Notes under the pieces: model-generated
Database searches by the model: none
The model's input: the letters and a program-made list of their open reading frames with translations, nothing else
Told to the model about the DNA's origin: nothing
Shown: positions 23,435-31,739 of the stretch, piece by piece
Layout of the letters: each line of letters begins with the position of its first letter
Numbering within the stretch: position 1 is the first letter of the stretch
Made by a program: the position numbers and the translations under genes
NCBI GenBank assembly: GCA_031292565.1
Contig: JARLGW010000001.1
Location: 1-64,000 of the forward strand
DNA length: 64,000 nucleotides
Direction of reading: 5' to 3'
Source of the DNA: Paludibacteraceae bacterium
Lineage (GTDB): Bacteria; Bacteroidota; Bacteroidia; Bacteroidales; Paludibacteraceae

Positions 23435-23464
23435 TTGTTGTAAATAAACAAAGCATTAACTTTG
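23435..23464 (+). promoter_or_regulatory. serC promoter
   Basis: TTG at 23435-23437, 19-nt spacer, TAACTTTG at 23457-23464. It fits the Bacteroidota consensus and leaves a leader of about 70 nt before the serC ATG. Confidence 0.65.
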
Positions 23465-23540
23465 CACCATCTTTTTTTGGAAGTGGTACTTAAACTTTTC
23501 ATTTATAATACAACCTAATTAATAATAAATTACATAACGC

Positions 23541-24608
23541 ATGAAGAAGTACAATTTTAATGCAGGGCCATCCATTTTGCCACAATACACGATAGAAAAT
23601 ACGGCTAAGGCCATTTTAGATTTTAACGGTATAGGCTTGTCTCTTATGGAAATAAGCCATCGCTCTAAAGATTTTCAGCCAGTTGTTGATGAAGCCGAAG
23701 CTTTGTTTAAAGAATTGTTGGATATTCCTTCCGGTTATAAAGTGTTATTCCTCGGTGGTGGTGCCAGCTTGCAATTTTGTATGGTGCCTTTTAACTTGTT
23801 GGAAAAGAAAGCCGCTTATCTTAACACCGGTACATGGGCAAGTAAGGCCATGAAAGAAGCAAAATTATTTGGTGAAGTGGTGGAAGTTGCATCTTCAAAA
23901 GACGCTAACTTTAATTATATTCCTAAAGATTTTGTTGTTCCTGCCGATGCAGATTATTTCCACATCACTACAAACAACACTATTTTTGGAACTGAGATTC
24001 GTACGGATTTAGATTCTCCCGTTCCGATGGTTGCCGATATGTCATCCGATATTTTTTCTCGTCCAATAGATGTATCTAAATATAATATTATTTACGGTGG
24101 AGCTCAAAAGAATTTAGGCCCTGCCGGATTAACTTTTGTTATTGTAAAAGAAGATGCTTTAGGTAAAGTTTCTCGTCCTATACCAACGATGTTGGACTAC
24201 CGCACTCATGTAAAAGACGGTTCTATGTTCAATACTCCTCCCGTTGTTCCTATTTATGCAGCTCTTCAAACTTTGAAATGGCTGAAAGAATTGGGTGGTG
24301 TGAAACAAATGGAAAAAATGAATCTTGATAAAGCCAAAATTCTTTATGATGAAATAGAACGAAACAAAATTTTCAAAGGTACGGCTGTTCCTGAAGCCCG
24401 TTCTATTATGAATATTTGTTTTGTGTTAAATGAAGAATACAAAGAATTGGAAGAAGAATTTGGTAAATTTGCTGCAGAAAGAGGTATGGTTGGTATTAAA
24501 GGACATCGTTCGGTAGGCGGTTTCCGTGCTTCAACTTATAATGCAATGCCAAAATCAAGTGTTCAGGCTTTGATTGATTGCATGCAGGAATTTGAGAAAA
24601 AACATTGA
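23541..24608 (+). CDS. serC: Phosphoserine aminotransferase
   Basis: 355 residues, full length for the family. It converts 3-phosphohydroxypyruvate and glutamate to phosphoserine in serine synthesis, and may also act in pyridoxal phosphate synthesis. The start [14 protein letters not shown] is diagnostic. The PLP lysine is in [16 protein letters not shown] (about residue 190). The C-terminal [17 protein letters not shown] is also family-specific. It is followed by serA and a DUF1015 gene in the same direction, a common Bacteroidales cluster. A hairpin lies between serC and serA. Confidence 0.97.
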   Translation: MKKYNFNAGPSILPQYTIENTAKAILDFNGIGLSLMEISHRSKDFQPVVDEAEALFKELLDIPSGYKVLFLGGGASLQFCMVPFNLLEKKAAYLNTGTWASKAMKEAKLFGEVVEVASSKDANFNYIPKDFVVPADADYFHITTNNTIFGTEIRTDLDSPVPMVADMSSDIFSRPIDVSKYNIIYGGAQKNLGPAGLTFVIVKEDALGKVSRPIPTMLDYRTHVKDGSMFNTPPVVPIYAALQTLKWLKELGGVKQMEKMNLDKAKILYDEIERNKIFKGTAVPEARSIMNICFVLNEEYKELEEEFGKFAAERGMVGIKGHRSVGGFRASTYNAMPKSSVQALIDCMQEFEKKH

Positions 24609-24632
24609 TTTTAAACCGGATAAATGAAGTTT

Positions 24633-24661
24633 AGGACACAATAGTTTTGCTACTGTGTCCT
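24633..24661 (+). terminator. Hairpin between serC and serA, possible attenuator
   Basis: AGGACACA (24633-24640) pairs with TGTGTCCT (24654-24661), with an inner TAG/CTA extension, followed by a T-rich tract. It may partly terminate transcription or stabilise serC mRNA. Confidence 0.55.
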
Positions 24662-24709
24662 ATCTTATTTTTTGCTCGGTTCATTTTTAAAACAATAAAA
24701 TAAAAAAAC

Positions 24710-25630
24710 ATGAAGGTATTAATTGCAACAGACAAACCATTTGCTAAAGTTGCCGTAGATGGCATCCGTCAGGTGGTGGAAGGAGCCGGTTACGAATTGG
24801 CTTTGCTTGAAAAGTATACAGAAAAAAAACAACTGCTAGATGCCGTTGCTGATGCTAACGCTATTATTATCCGCAGTGACATTATTGACCAGGAAGTGTT
24901 TGCAGCTGCAAAAAAATTAAAAATTGTAGTGCGTGCCGGTGCCGGTTATGACAACGTAGATTTGGCTGCTGCTACGGCTGCCGGCGTTTGTGTAATGAAT
25001 ACTCCCGGACAAAATGCTAACGCTGTTGCCGAATTGGCTCTAGGGCTGATGGTGTATGCCGTTCGTAATTTTTACAATGGAACATCAGGTACAGAATTGC
25101 TTGGTAAAAAAATAGGTATTCATGCTTATGGTAATGTAGGCCGTAATGTAGCTCGTGTAGCCAAAGGTTTTGGTATGAACGTATCCGCTTATGATGCTTT
25201 TTGCCGTGCCGATGTAATTGAAGCCGACGGTGTAAAAGCCCTTTGTTGCGTGGAAGATTTGTATGGTACTTGTGAAGTTATTTCTTTACACATACCTGCT
25301 ACTGCCGAAACAAAAGGTTCTATCAACTTCGAGTTGTTGAGCAAGATGCCTAAGGGTGCTTTGCTGGTAAACACTGCACGTAAGGAAGTAATCAACGAAG
25401 CCGATTTAGTAAAAGTTTTTGAAGCTCGTCCTGACTTTAAATATGTTACAGACATTGCTCCATCCAACGATGCTGAATTAAAAGCAAAATTCCCTGATCG
25501 CTATTTTGCCACACCTAAAAAGATGGGTGCTCAAACATCAGAGGCAAATATCAACGCGGGTATTGCGGCAGCAAAACAAATCGTTGATTTCTTACAAACA
25601 GGAAACGAAAAATTTAGAGTAAATAAATAG
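24710..25630 (+). CDS. serA: D-3-phosphoglycerate dehydrogenase, short ACT-less type
   Basis: 306 residues, catalysing the first step of serine synthesis. Substrate Arg in VRAGAGYDNVD (about 78-88). NAD-binding site KIGIHAYGNVGRNVARVAKG (about 134-155). It lacks the C-terminal ACT domain, so serine feedback by that route is absent. Where most enzymes have catalytic His in TPHIGAST, this protein has TPKKMGAQT, a Lys. To my knowledge the same substitution marks a branch shared by Bacteroidales and Entamoeba. It lies 100 bp after serC. Confidence 0.93.
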   Translation: MKVLIATDKPFAKVAVDGIRQVVEGAGYELALLEKYTEKKQLLDAVADANAIIIRSDIIDQEVFAAAKKLKIVVRAGAGYDNVDLAAATAAGVCVMNTPGQNANAVAELALGLMVYAVRNFYNGTSGTELLGKKIGIHAYGNVGRNVARVAKGFGMNVSAYDAFCRADVIEADGVKALCCVEDLYGTCEVISLHIPATAETKGSINFELLSKMPKGALLVNTARKEVINEADLVKVFEARPDFKYVTDIAPSNDAELKAKFPDRYFATPKKMGAQTSEANINAGIAAAKQIVDFLQTGNEKFRVNK

Positions 25631-25709
25631 AGTAATGAATAAATAGTATAGCAATATACTATTTATTTTTTTTTACAATAATTAGTCTTCAATATTATTA
25701 TTAGCATTT

Positions 25710-26954
25710 ATGGCTATAATCAAACCGTTTAGGGGCATTCGTCCCCCAAAAGAACTTGTAGAGCAGGTTGCATCCCGTCCTTACGACGTGTTGAATTCCG
25801 AAGAGGCTAGAGTAGAAGCTGCCGGAAATGAAAAATCGCTTTATCATATAATCAAACCCGAAATTGATTTTCCGGCAGGTACTGACGAGCATTCGCCTGA
25901 AGTATATGAAAAGGCTGCGGTTAATTTCAATTTATTTCAAGACAAAGGCTGGTTGGTGCAAGATGCAAAGGAAAACTACTACGTGTACGCGCAAACCATG
26001 AATGGTCGTACTCAATACGGGTTGGTAGTGTGTGCAAATGTAGAGGACTATATGACGGGTAAAATTAAGAAACATGAGCTTACCCGTCGGGACAAGGAAG
26101 AAGACCGTATGAAGCATGTGCGTATTAATAATGCGAACATTGAACCCGTGTTTTTTGCCTATCCGCACCAAGATGAATTGGATGCTATAGTGGCTAATGT
26201 AACCAAGAACCCTGCTGAATATGACTTTACCGCTCCCGATGGATTCGGTCATCACTTTTGGCTCATTGAGGATGAAAAGGTTATAGCCCGTATTACCGAA
26301 TTATTTGCCGGTATTCCTTATTTATATATCGCGGATGGACATCACCGTAGTGCCGCAGCGGCTTTGGTGGGTGATGAAAAACGCAAAAATAATCCAAACC
26401 ACACCGGTGAGGAAGAATACAATTTCTTCTTAGCCGTGTGCTTCCCCGATAATCAATTGAATATTATTGATTATAACCGGGTGGTAAAAGATTTGAACGG
26501 GTTGACTGACGAACAATTTTTGGCCGAGGTTTCTAAAAACTTCACGGTGGAAGAAAAAGGTGCTGATATATACAAACCCACGCAATTACATAACTTCTCG
26601 TTGTATCTGTCAGGAAAATTCTATTCGTTGACTGCCAAGCAGGGCACTTACAATGATAGCGACCCTATCGGCGTGCTTGACGTAACAATTTCTTCCAATC
26701 TTATTTTGGACGAAGTGCTTGGTATTAAAGATTTGCGCTCGGATAAGCGAGTTGATTTTGTAGGTGGTATTCGTGGTCTTGGCGAGTTGAAGAAACGCGT
26801 GGATAGTGGCGAAATGCGTGTAGCATTGGCTTTATATCCGGTGTCGATGGAGCAATTGATTAATATTGCCGACAGCGGTAATATCATGCCTCCTAAAACC
26901 ACTTGGTTTGAACCTAAACTGCGCTCAGGGTTGGTAATCCATAAGCTAGTGTAA
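25710..26954 (+). CDS. DUF1015-family protein
   Basis: 414 residues, full length for DUF1015. The family start AIIKPFRGIRPPKELVEQVA with SRPYDVLNSEEAR is clear, as is the central IADGHHRSAAAA motif (about 208-220), which resembles a nucleotide- or metal-binding site. Function is not established. The gene follows serC and serA, and this linkage in Bacteroidales suggests a role near serine metabolism. It ends at a strong bidirectional terminator. Confidence 0.9.
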   Translation: MAIIKPFRGIRPPKELVEQVASRPYDVLNSEEARVEAAGNEKSLYHIIKPEIDFPAGTDEHSPEVYEKAAVNFNLFQDKGWLVQDAKENYYVYAQTMNGRTQYGLVVCANVEDYMTGKIKKHELTRRDKEEDRMKHVRINNANIEPVFFAYPHQDELDAIVANVTKNPAEYDFTAPDGFGHHFWLIEDEKVIARITELFAGIPYLYIADGHHRSAAAALVGDEKRKNNPNHTGEEEYNFFLAVCFPDNQLNIIDYNRVVKDLNGLTDEQFLAEVSKNFTVEEKGADIYKPTQLHNFSLYLSGKFYSLTAKQGTYNDSDPIGVLDVTISSNLILDEVLGIKDLRSDKRVDFVGGIRGLGELKKRVDSGEMRVALALYPVSMEQLINIADSGNIMPPKTTWFEPKLRSGLVIHKLV

Positions 26955-26971
26955 TAAAATTAAATCTATAT

Positions 26972-27011
26972 AAAAAAGGCTTTTCTAAAATGATTTAGAA
27001 AAGCCTTTTTT
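26972..27011. terminator. Bidirectional terminator between the ser and mmd operons
   Basis: An 18-bp stem (AAAAAAGGCTTTTCTAAA and its complement) with an ATGA loop. The A and T ends let it stop transcription from both sides. Confidence 0.9.
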
Positions 27012-27031
27012 GTTATAGTAATGTTGTTTGT

Positions 27032-28246
27032 TTACAACATAGGGATCACCGTGATGTAAAGCCCTGTAATAATAGCGGTGGTAATTACCCCGGTAATATT
27101 AGCTCCCAAAGCTTCGGGTAGCACAATGGCATTGGGGTTTACTTTAGATACTTCTTTTTGAACTACCTTAGCCGTGCTTGGTACGCAACTTACACCGGCA
27201 ATGCCGATAACGGGGTTGAACTTACCTTTCTTGATAAAGAACATAATATAGCCGCCGATAATGCCACCAACGCCGGAAATAAACAGGGCGATGATGCCGA
27301 GTACTAATAAAATAAGCACACGAGGGTCGAGCAACAAGTGAGCTTCGCAAAGAACGCCTAACAGCAGCCCTAACATAAAGGTGGAACCGTATAACAGAGG
27401 CCCTTGTATGAAGTCCAAAATATTCTTCAATCCCGATTCTTTAATGGCGATACCCACAAATAGGGAGAAAAACAAGGGTGCTGCCACGGGGAATAACAAA
27501 CAAAGAACTACACATAGCACCACCGCTAGCATAAGCTTGACTTCGGATGAAATGGGTTTTACTTTTTTCTTTTCTTCCACCTTAATACCCCTGTATTTTT
27601 TAGGAACCAACAGGCGTATTAAATAGGGATAACCGCCATAGGTGAGGCCTAAGTATAAATAGGCCACCACGGTGATAGGCACAAATAGATGTGGAGCTAG
27701 TTTCAGTGATGTAAAGAGCACCATCGGGCCATCGGCTCCACCTACCATAGCGATAGAAGCGGCTTCTTTTAAATTAAGCCCTAGCAAAATTGCTATGGGG
27801 ATGGTTAGGAAAGTGCCCATCTCGGCAAACAATGCTAAAAACATGCTTGAAAAAGGCTTGTGAAGTATATACCCAATGTCGATTAACGAACCGATGCCCA
27901 TAAAGATGAGGCAGGCTATAAGCCCGTTGCTGAACGTAAAGGTATAGATAGGCTGTAACCAGTCTATTTGTAACCAATACATCAACTCGTCAGGTTTACT
28001 TAACATGGGGTCTACAAAGAAATTACCATGTCCTCCGCCGGGCAAAAGCATGATGCTTGCATTAATAGTGGCCATGCCTAAGCCCATCGGAACCATTAAT
28101 AAAGGTTCCAATATGCCTTTGCTGCCTAAATAAACAAGCAATATTCCGAGAAAAATCAATATTACACGGGTAAAGCCAATTACCGGGGTAGAAAGAAATA
28201 TGGTCGATATTCCTTGAAATAACTCTATAATAAATTGATGATTCAT
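27032..28246 (-). CDS. mmdB: Methylmalonyl-CoA decarboxylase beta subunit (sodium pump)
   Basis: A 404-residue membrane protein of the OadB/MmdB family. It couples decarboxylation of carboxybiotin to sodium export across the inner membrane. About ten hydrophobic segments are seen. The conserved pore Asp is in MVGGADGPMVLFTS (about residue 170). The C-terminal SCVPSTAKVVQKEVSKVNP and GANITGVITTAIITGLYI segments are family hallmarks. It is the last gene of the mce-mmdADC operon, separated from the biotin carrier by a gene for a 52-residue membrane protein. Confidence 0.93.
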   Translation of the reverse strand: MNHQFIIELFQGISTIFLSTPVIGFTRVILIFLGILLVYLGSKGILEPLLMVPMGLGMATINASIMLLPGGGHGNFFVDPMLSKPDELMYWLQIDWLQPIYTFTFSNGLIACLIFMGIGSLIDIGYILHKPFSSMFLALFAEMGTFLTIPIAILLGLNLKEAASIAMVGGADGPMVLFTSLKLAPHLFVPITVVAYLYLGLTYGGYPYLIRLLVPKKYRGIKVEEKKKVKPISSEVKLMLAVVLCVVLCLLFPVAAPLFFSLFVGIAIKESGLKNILDFIQGPLLYGSTFMLGLLLGVLCEAHLLLDPRVLILLVLGIIALFISGVGGIIGGYIMFFIKKGKFNPVIGIAGVSCVPSTAKVVQKEVSKVNPNAIVLPEALGANITGVITTAIITGLYITVIPML

Positions 28247-28259
28247 AATGAATTGTGGT

Positions 28260-28418
28260 TTATTGAATTTGTTTCATTTCTTGGAATGATTGACGAGAAC
28301 GCTTTTTCCGACTGGTTACGGTCATGGTTTTAACCAAAAACCAAATAATGGTAGCTACAAACATACCTATGGCGAATGCTCCGGCATACATTAATAAGAC
28401 ATAATAAAGTGTTCTCAT
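28260..28418 (-). CDS. Small single-TM protein in the mmd operon
   Basis: A 52-residue frame (MRTLYYVLLMYAGAFAIGMF...), ATG at 28418. Residues 4-30 form one membrane segment. The tail is basic (SRKKRSR) and ends in a short amphipathic helix. It lies in the 190-bp gap between mmdC and mmdB with 13 bp to mmdB, so the reading frame is tightly placed in the operon. Small epsilon-type subunits are known in some methylmalonyl-CoA decarboxylases, and by position this could be one. The call is from length, topology and location, not homology. Confidence 0.7.
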   Translation of the reverse strand: MRTLYYVLLMYAGAFAIGMFVATIIWFLVKTMTVTSRKKRSRQSFQEMKQIQ

Positions 28419-28437
28419 AGTATTAGATTTTGAGTGT

Positions 28438-28905
28438 TTATCCTATTTCAATCATGGGGTCGCCTTCCATTACGGTACTGCCTTTTTCTATGTGCATTTT
28501 GGTAATGGTTCCTGCTTTATCCGAGTTTATGTTGTTTTCCATTTTCATGGCTTCAAGGCAACATAGTTTATCACCTATTTTTATAGTATCACCTACTTTA
28601 ACAAATACATCCAAAATAATGCCCGGTAGTGGTGATTTAATGGTTGCTTTGCCACTGCCACCTTTAGGTGCAGCAGGTACAACGGGAGCCGGTGCACTTG
28701 TTTTGTGTTCGGTAGGCGTAATGTCGGTTGAAGGTACAGCTTGTGGAACAACCAGTTTTGGCGTTTTGCTCACGGATTGTAATACCTTGTCCGTTTCTAC
28801 GCTGTAAGTAAATCCGTTAACTTCAACCTCCGCTTTGTTTTCATCAACCGATTTAATTTCAACATCGTATTGATTTCCGTTTATAGTAAAAGAAAATTGT
28901 TTCAT
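28438..28905 (-). CDS. mmdC: Biotin carrier subunit of methylmalonyl-CoA decarboxylase
   Basis: 155 residues. The N-terminal 50 residues form a small strand domain. A Pro/Ala/Val-rich linker spans about 55-85. The C-terminal biotinyl domain (about 85-155) has the biotinylation site CCLEAMKMENNI, with Lys in the EAMKM motif. It shuttles the carboxyl group from MmdA to MmdB. It overlaps mmdD by 4 bases. Confidence 0.93.
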   Translation of the reverse strand: MKQFSFTINGNQYDVEIKSVDENKAEVEVNGFTYSVETDKVLQSVSKTPKLVVPQAVPSTDITPTEHKTSAPAPVVPAAPKGGSGKATIKSPLPGIILDVFVKVGDTIKIGDKLCCLEAMKMENNINSDKAGTITKMHIEKGSTVMEGDPMIEIG

Positions 28906-29231
28906 CTTCGATTTGGTATTTGTCGTAAAGTATAAATTTTAGAATTCCAAGGCGAATAAATACGCGACACTTTTTGCATCGTAATGGTGAAACTTTCTTT
29001 GTCGTGTAAATCCCTTTTGTAAAGAAATAGAGCCATAGCTATTGCTGCAGCCTCCTCTTCGTGCGCTTCATGATCCACTATTTGTGGTGTAGCAGGAGCT
29101 TTTTCCGGAATGTTTTCGGTTTCCTTTTCATTCTTTTCTTTTTTCTCTTGTTCCAAAATATGATCCGTTCTTCGGAGAAAATAGAAGAATAAAGCTACTG
29201 CTATTACTATACCGGCTACAAGATACATCAT
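28902..29231 (-). CDS. mmdD: OadG/MmdD-type gamma or delta subunit
   Basis: 109 residues with one N-terminal membrane helix ([20 protein letters not shown]), a charged Glu/Lys/Pro region, and a helix [20 protein letters not shown]. These are the signs of the anchoring subunit that ties the carboxyltransferase to the membrane pump. It overlaps both neighbours by 4 bases, so the operon is translationally coupled. Confidence 0.8.
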   Translation of the reverse strand: MMYLVAGIVIAVALFFYFLRRTDHILEQEKKEKNEKETENIPEKAPATPQIVDHEAHEEEAAAIAMALFLYKRDLHDKESFTITMQKVSRIYSPWNSKIYTLRQIPNRR

Positions 29232-30787
29232 AATGGTATGTTTGAGTGCTTTTTGGGCGGATTAATAACTTTCTTAGTAGCTAAACTTTGGAATGCACGA
29301 ATCACGCGGAAGCGGGTATTTCTTGGTTCAATAATATCGTCGATATAACCATATTTTGCTGCTACATAAGGGTTAGAGAATTTGTCTCTGTATTCGGTTT
29401 CTTTTTCAGCCACAAACTGAGCCCGTTCGGTTTCATCCGTGAGTTTTTTCAATTCTCCGCCATACAGAATTTCGATAGCTCCTTTGCCACCCATCACCGC
29501 AATTTCGGCACTTGGCCACGCGTAATTAAGGTCTCCGCGTAAGTGTTTGGAACTCATCACGTCATACGCTCCACCGTAGGCTTTACGCAGGATGATGGTT
29601 ACTTTAGGCACCGTGGCTTCACCATAAGCGTAAAGAAGCTTGGCTCCGTGGATAATAATGCCGCCGTACTCCTGAGCTGTTCCAGGTAAAAATCCGGGAA
29701 CATCTACCAAGGTTAACAACGGGATGTTGAAGGCATCGCAAAAGCGAACAAAGCGGGCTGCTTTACGCGAAGAATTAATATCTAATGCTCCGGCAAGGTA
29801 GTTTGGCTGATTGGCTACAATACCTACTGATTGGCCATTGAAACGGCCAAAACCACAAATAATATTAGGTGCGTAGTTACTGTGTACTTCCAAAAATTCC
29901 GACTCATCCACGATAGACAGGATGATGTCCTTCATGTTGTAAGGCTTATTCGGATTGTCGGGAATAATTTCGTTAAGCAAATCATTCGTGCGGGAGATCG
30001 GGTCGTTGTTCAATTGCAACGGAGTATCTTCCAAGTTGTTTTGTGGCAGAAAGCTTAATAGCTTACGGATAAGTAAAAGACCGTCTTGTTCGGTTTTTGC
30101 TACAAAGTGAGTTACGCCCGATTTGGATGCATGCACGGAGGCACCTCCTAATTGTTCGGTGGTAACGTCTTCGCGAGTTACTGTTTTTACTACCTTGGGG
30201 CCTGTTACAAACATGTAGCTTAGGCCTTCTATCATTAAGGTAAAATCAGTTAGGGCTGGGGAATATACAGCACCACCGGCACATGGGCCGAATATGGCTG
30301 AAATTTGAGGTACCACCCCGGAAGCTAAAATATTACGTTGGAATATTTCGGCATACCCGGCCAAACTCTGTACCCCTTCCTGAATACGTGCGCCACCGGA
30401 ATCGTTGATTCCGATAACAGGAGCACCCATTTTCATGGCCATGTCCATTACCTTGCATATTTTCAACGCGAATGTTTCGGAAAGCGAACCCCCGAAAACG
30501 GTAAAGTCCTGAGCAAAAACATATACCAGGCGTCCGTCCACGGTACCGCTTCCGGTAACAACGCCATCGCCCAAGTACGTTTCTTTTTCAAGTCCAAAGT
30601 CTGTACATCTGTGAGTTACGAACATGTCTAACTCCTCAAAACTACCTTCATCAAGTAACATTTCGATACGTTCACGAGCGGTGAACTTACCTTTATTGTG
30701 TTGAGAATCAATACGTTTTTGGCCTCCTCCGAGCTTCGCTTTTTCTCTCAGCTCAATCAACTGTTCAAGTTTTTCCGTATTATCCAT
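29228..30787 (-). CDS. mmdA: Methylmalonyl-CoA carboxyltransferase alpha subunit
   Basis: 519 residues, PCCB/MmdA family and family-length. It transfers the carboxyl group of methylmalonyl-CoA to biotin on MmdC. Motifs: [20 protein letters not shown] near the start, [20 protein letters not shown] (about 125-145), [18 protein letters not shown], and [20 protein letters not shown] in the second crotonase-like half. The gene lies after the epimerase (8-base gap). Together they complete the succinate-to-propionate step. Confidence 0.95.
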   Translation of the reverse strand: MDNTEKLEQLIELREKAKLGGGQKRIDSQHNKGKFTARERIEMLLDEGSFEELDMFVTHRCTDFGLEKETYLGDGVVTGSGTVDGRLVYVFAQDFTVFGGSLSETFALKICKVMDMAMKMGAPVIGINDSGGARIQEGVQSLAGYAEIFQRNILASGVVPQISAIFGPCAGGAVYSPALTDFTLMIEGLSYMFVTGPKVVKTVTREDVTTEQLGGASVHASKSGVTHFVAKTEQDGLLLIRKLLSFLPQNNLEDTPLQLNNDPISRTNDLLNEIIPDNPNKPYNMKDIILSIVDESEFLEVHSNYAPNIICGFGRFNGQSVGIVANQPNYLAGALDINSSRKAARFVRFCDAFNIPLLTLVDVPGFLPGTAQEYGGIIIHGAKLLYAYGEATVPKVTIILRKAYGGAYDVMSSKHLRGDLNYAWPSAEIAVMGGKGAIEILYGGELKKLTDETERAQFVAEKETEYRDKFSNPYVAAKYGYIDDIIEPRNTRFRVIRAFQSLATKKVINPPKKHSNIPL

Positions 30788-30795
30788 TATTTTTT

Positions 30796-31206
30796 TTATT
30801 TGTTTGGGTTTTCACAAAGTTCAGTTAATACACCAAAAGTGGATTTAGGGTGAAGAAATCCGATATTTAATCCTTCAGCACCTTTTCTAGGCGTTTTGTC
30901 AATAAGCTGAATACCTCTTTCGGCAATAAGTTCCAGTTTTTCAGCCAATCCTTCTACTGCAAATGCAATGTGATGAATACCTTCGCCTTTCTTTTCGATA
31001 AATTTCCCGATAGGTCCTTCCGGGTCAGTGCTTTCAAGTAATTCCAATTTAGTTTGTCCTACTTTGAAAAAAGCTGTTTTTACTTTCTGATCTTTTACTT
31101 CTTCTACAGCGTAACAGGTTAAGCCTAGTACTTTTTCGTAGTAAGCAATAGCGTCATCCAGGTTTTTTACTGCAATTCCAATGTGTTCAATGTGCGTAGG
31201 TTTCAT
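30796..31206 (-). CDS. mce: Methylmalonyl-CoA epimerase
   Basis: 136 residues, a vicinal-oxygen-chelate fold protein interconverting (R)- and (S)-methylmalonyl-CoA. Family motifs: [20 protein letters not shown] with the metal His at residue 8, [20 protein letters not shown], and [12 protein letters not shown] with the second metal His. It is the first gene of the operon and provides the (S) isomer for decarboxylation. Confidence 0.95.
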   Translation of the reverse strand: MKPTHIEHIGIAVKNLDDAIAYYEKVLGLTCYAVEEVKDQKVKTAFFKVGQTKLELLESTDPEGPIGKFIEKKGEGIHHIAFAVEGLAEKLELIAERGIQLIDKTPRKGAEGLNIGFLHPKSTFGVLTELCENPNK

Positions 31207-31530
31207 AATGAATAATTTTAATGTACTTTTAATATAAGATTAATAATTTAATTAATTGATTTTTATTGCATTAGTAAGTAATAGGACGAAAAATCAACCA
31301 CGTTATTTTATCAGCAGCACGTTCAATATTACCGGAATTTCATCGGTAGTTTTTATTTCACCTGTAAAATTATGTTTTTAAACCATAATTCATATGTGTT
31401 AAAACTCTTTTTTTTGACTAAAATTAAAATTTAACATAAGCCTGCACACTTTGGCGTTTTTTGAGCAATTAAAAAATAGCTTTTAATAGCAAATTTTTTG
31501 TTTTATTATTTAATTGATTCGTTATGAGTA
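31207..31530. other. Divergent intergenic region between mce and the TPP-controlled receptor
   Basis: About 325 AT-rich bp. It must hold the mmd operon promoter, but no clear TAnnTTTG box is visible for that strand. No gene seen. Confidence 0.5.
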
Positions 31531-31539
31531 TAAAATTCT

Positions 31540-31547
31540 TACCTTTG
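31540..31547 (+). promoter_or_regulatory. -7 box upstream of the TPP riboswitch
   Basis: TACCTTTG matches TAnnTTTG. The -33 region is poor: a TTG lies 23 bp upstream. It is placed about 40 bp before the riboswitch. Confidence 0.5.
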
Positions 31548-31585
31548 CAATTGCTTATGCGATTTTTTTTCGTGAGCATTTACTT

Positions 31586-31672
31586 AACCATCACAATGGG
31601 GTGCCTTAAATATTTCGGGCTGAGATTATACCCTTTGAACCTGCCAAGTAATGTTGGAGAGGGAAGAAGCAT
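31586..31672 (+). promoter_or_regulatory. TPP riboswitch (THI element)
   Basis: The conserved blocks occur in order: GGGGTGCC, GGGCTGAGATTATACCC, TTTGAACCTG, AAGTAATG and GAGAGGGAAG. Thiamine pyrophosphate binding would reduce expression of the receptor gene starting 68 bp downstream. A short open frame (31524-31715) crosses this region and is not a gene. Boundaries are approximate because the P1 stem is not well resolved. Confidence 0.92.
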
Positions 31673-31739
31673 TCTCATTATTCGTTATTTGTTCGCCCTC
31701 ATTGCAATTTATTAATTCATAAAAATTAATCATTTTGTT

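Noticed and set aside
31524-31715. 63-residue open frame before the TonB-dependent receptor
   Set aside because: It runs straight through all conserved blocks of the TPP riboswitch, and the protein has no coding character.
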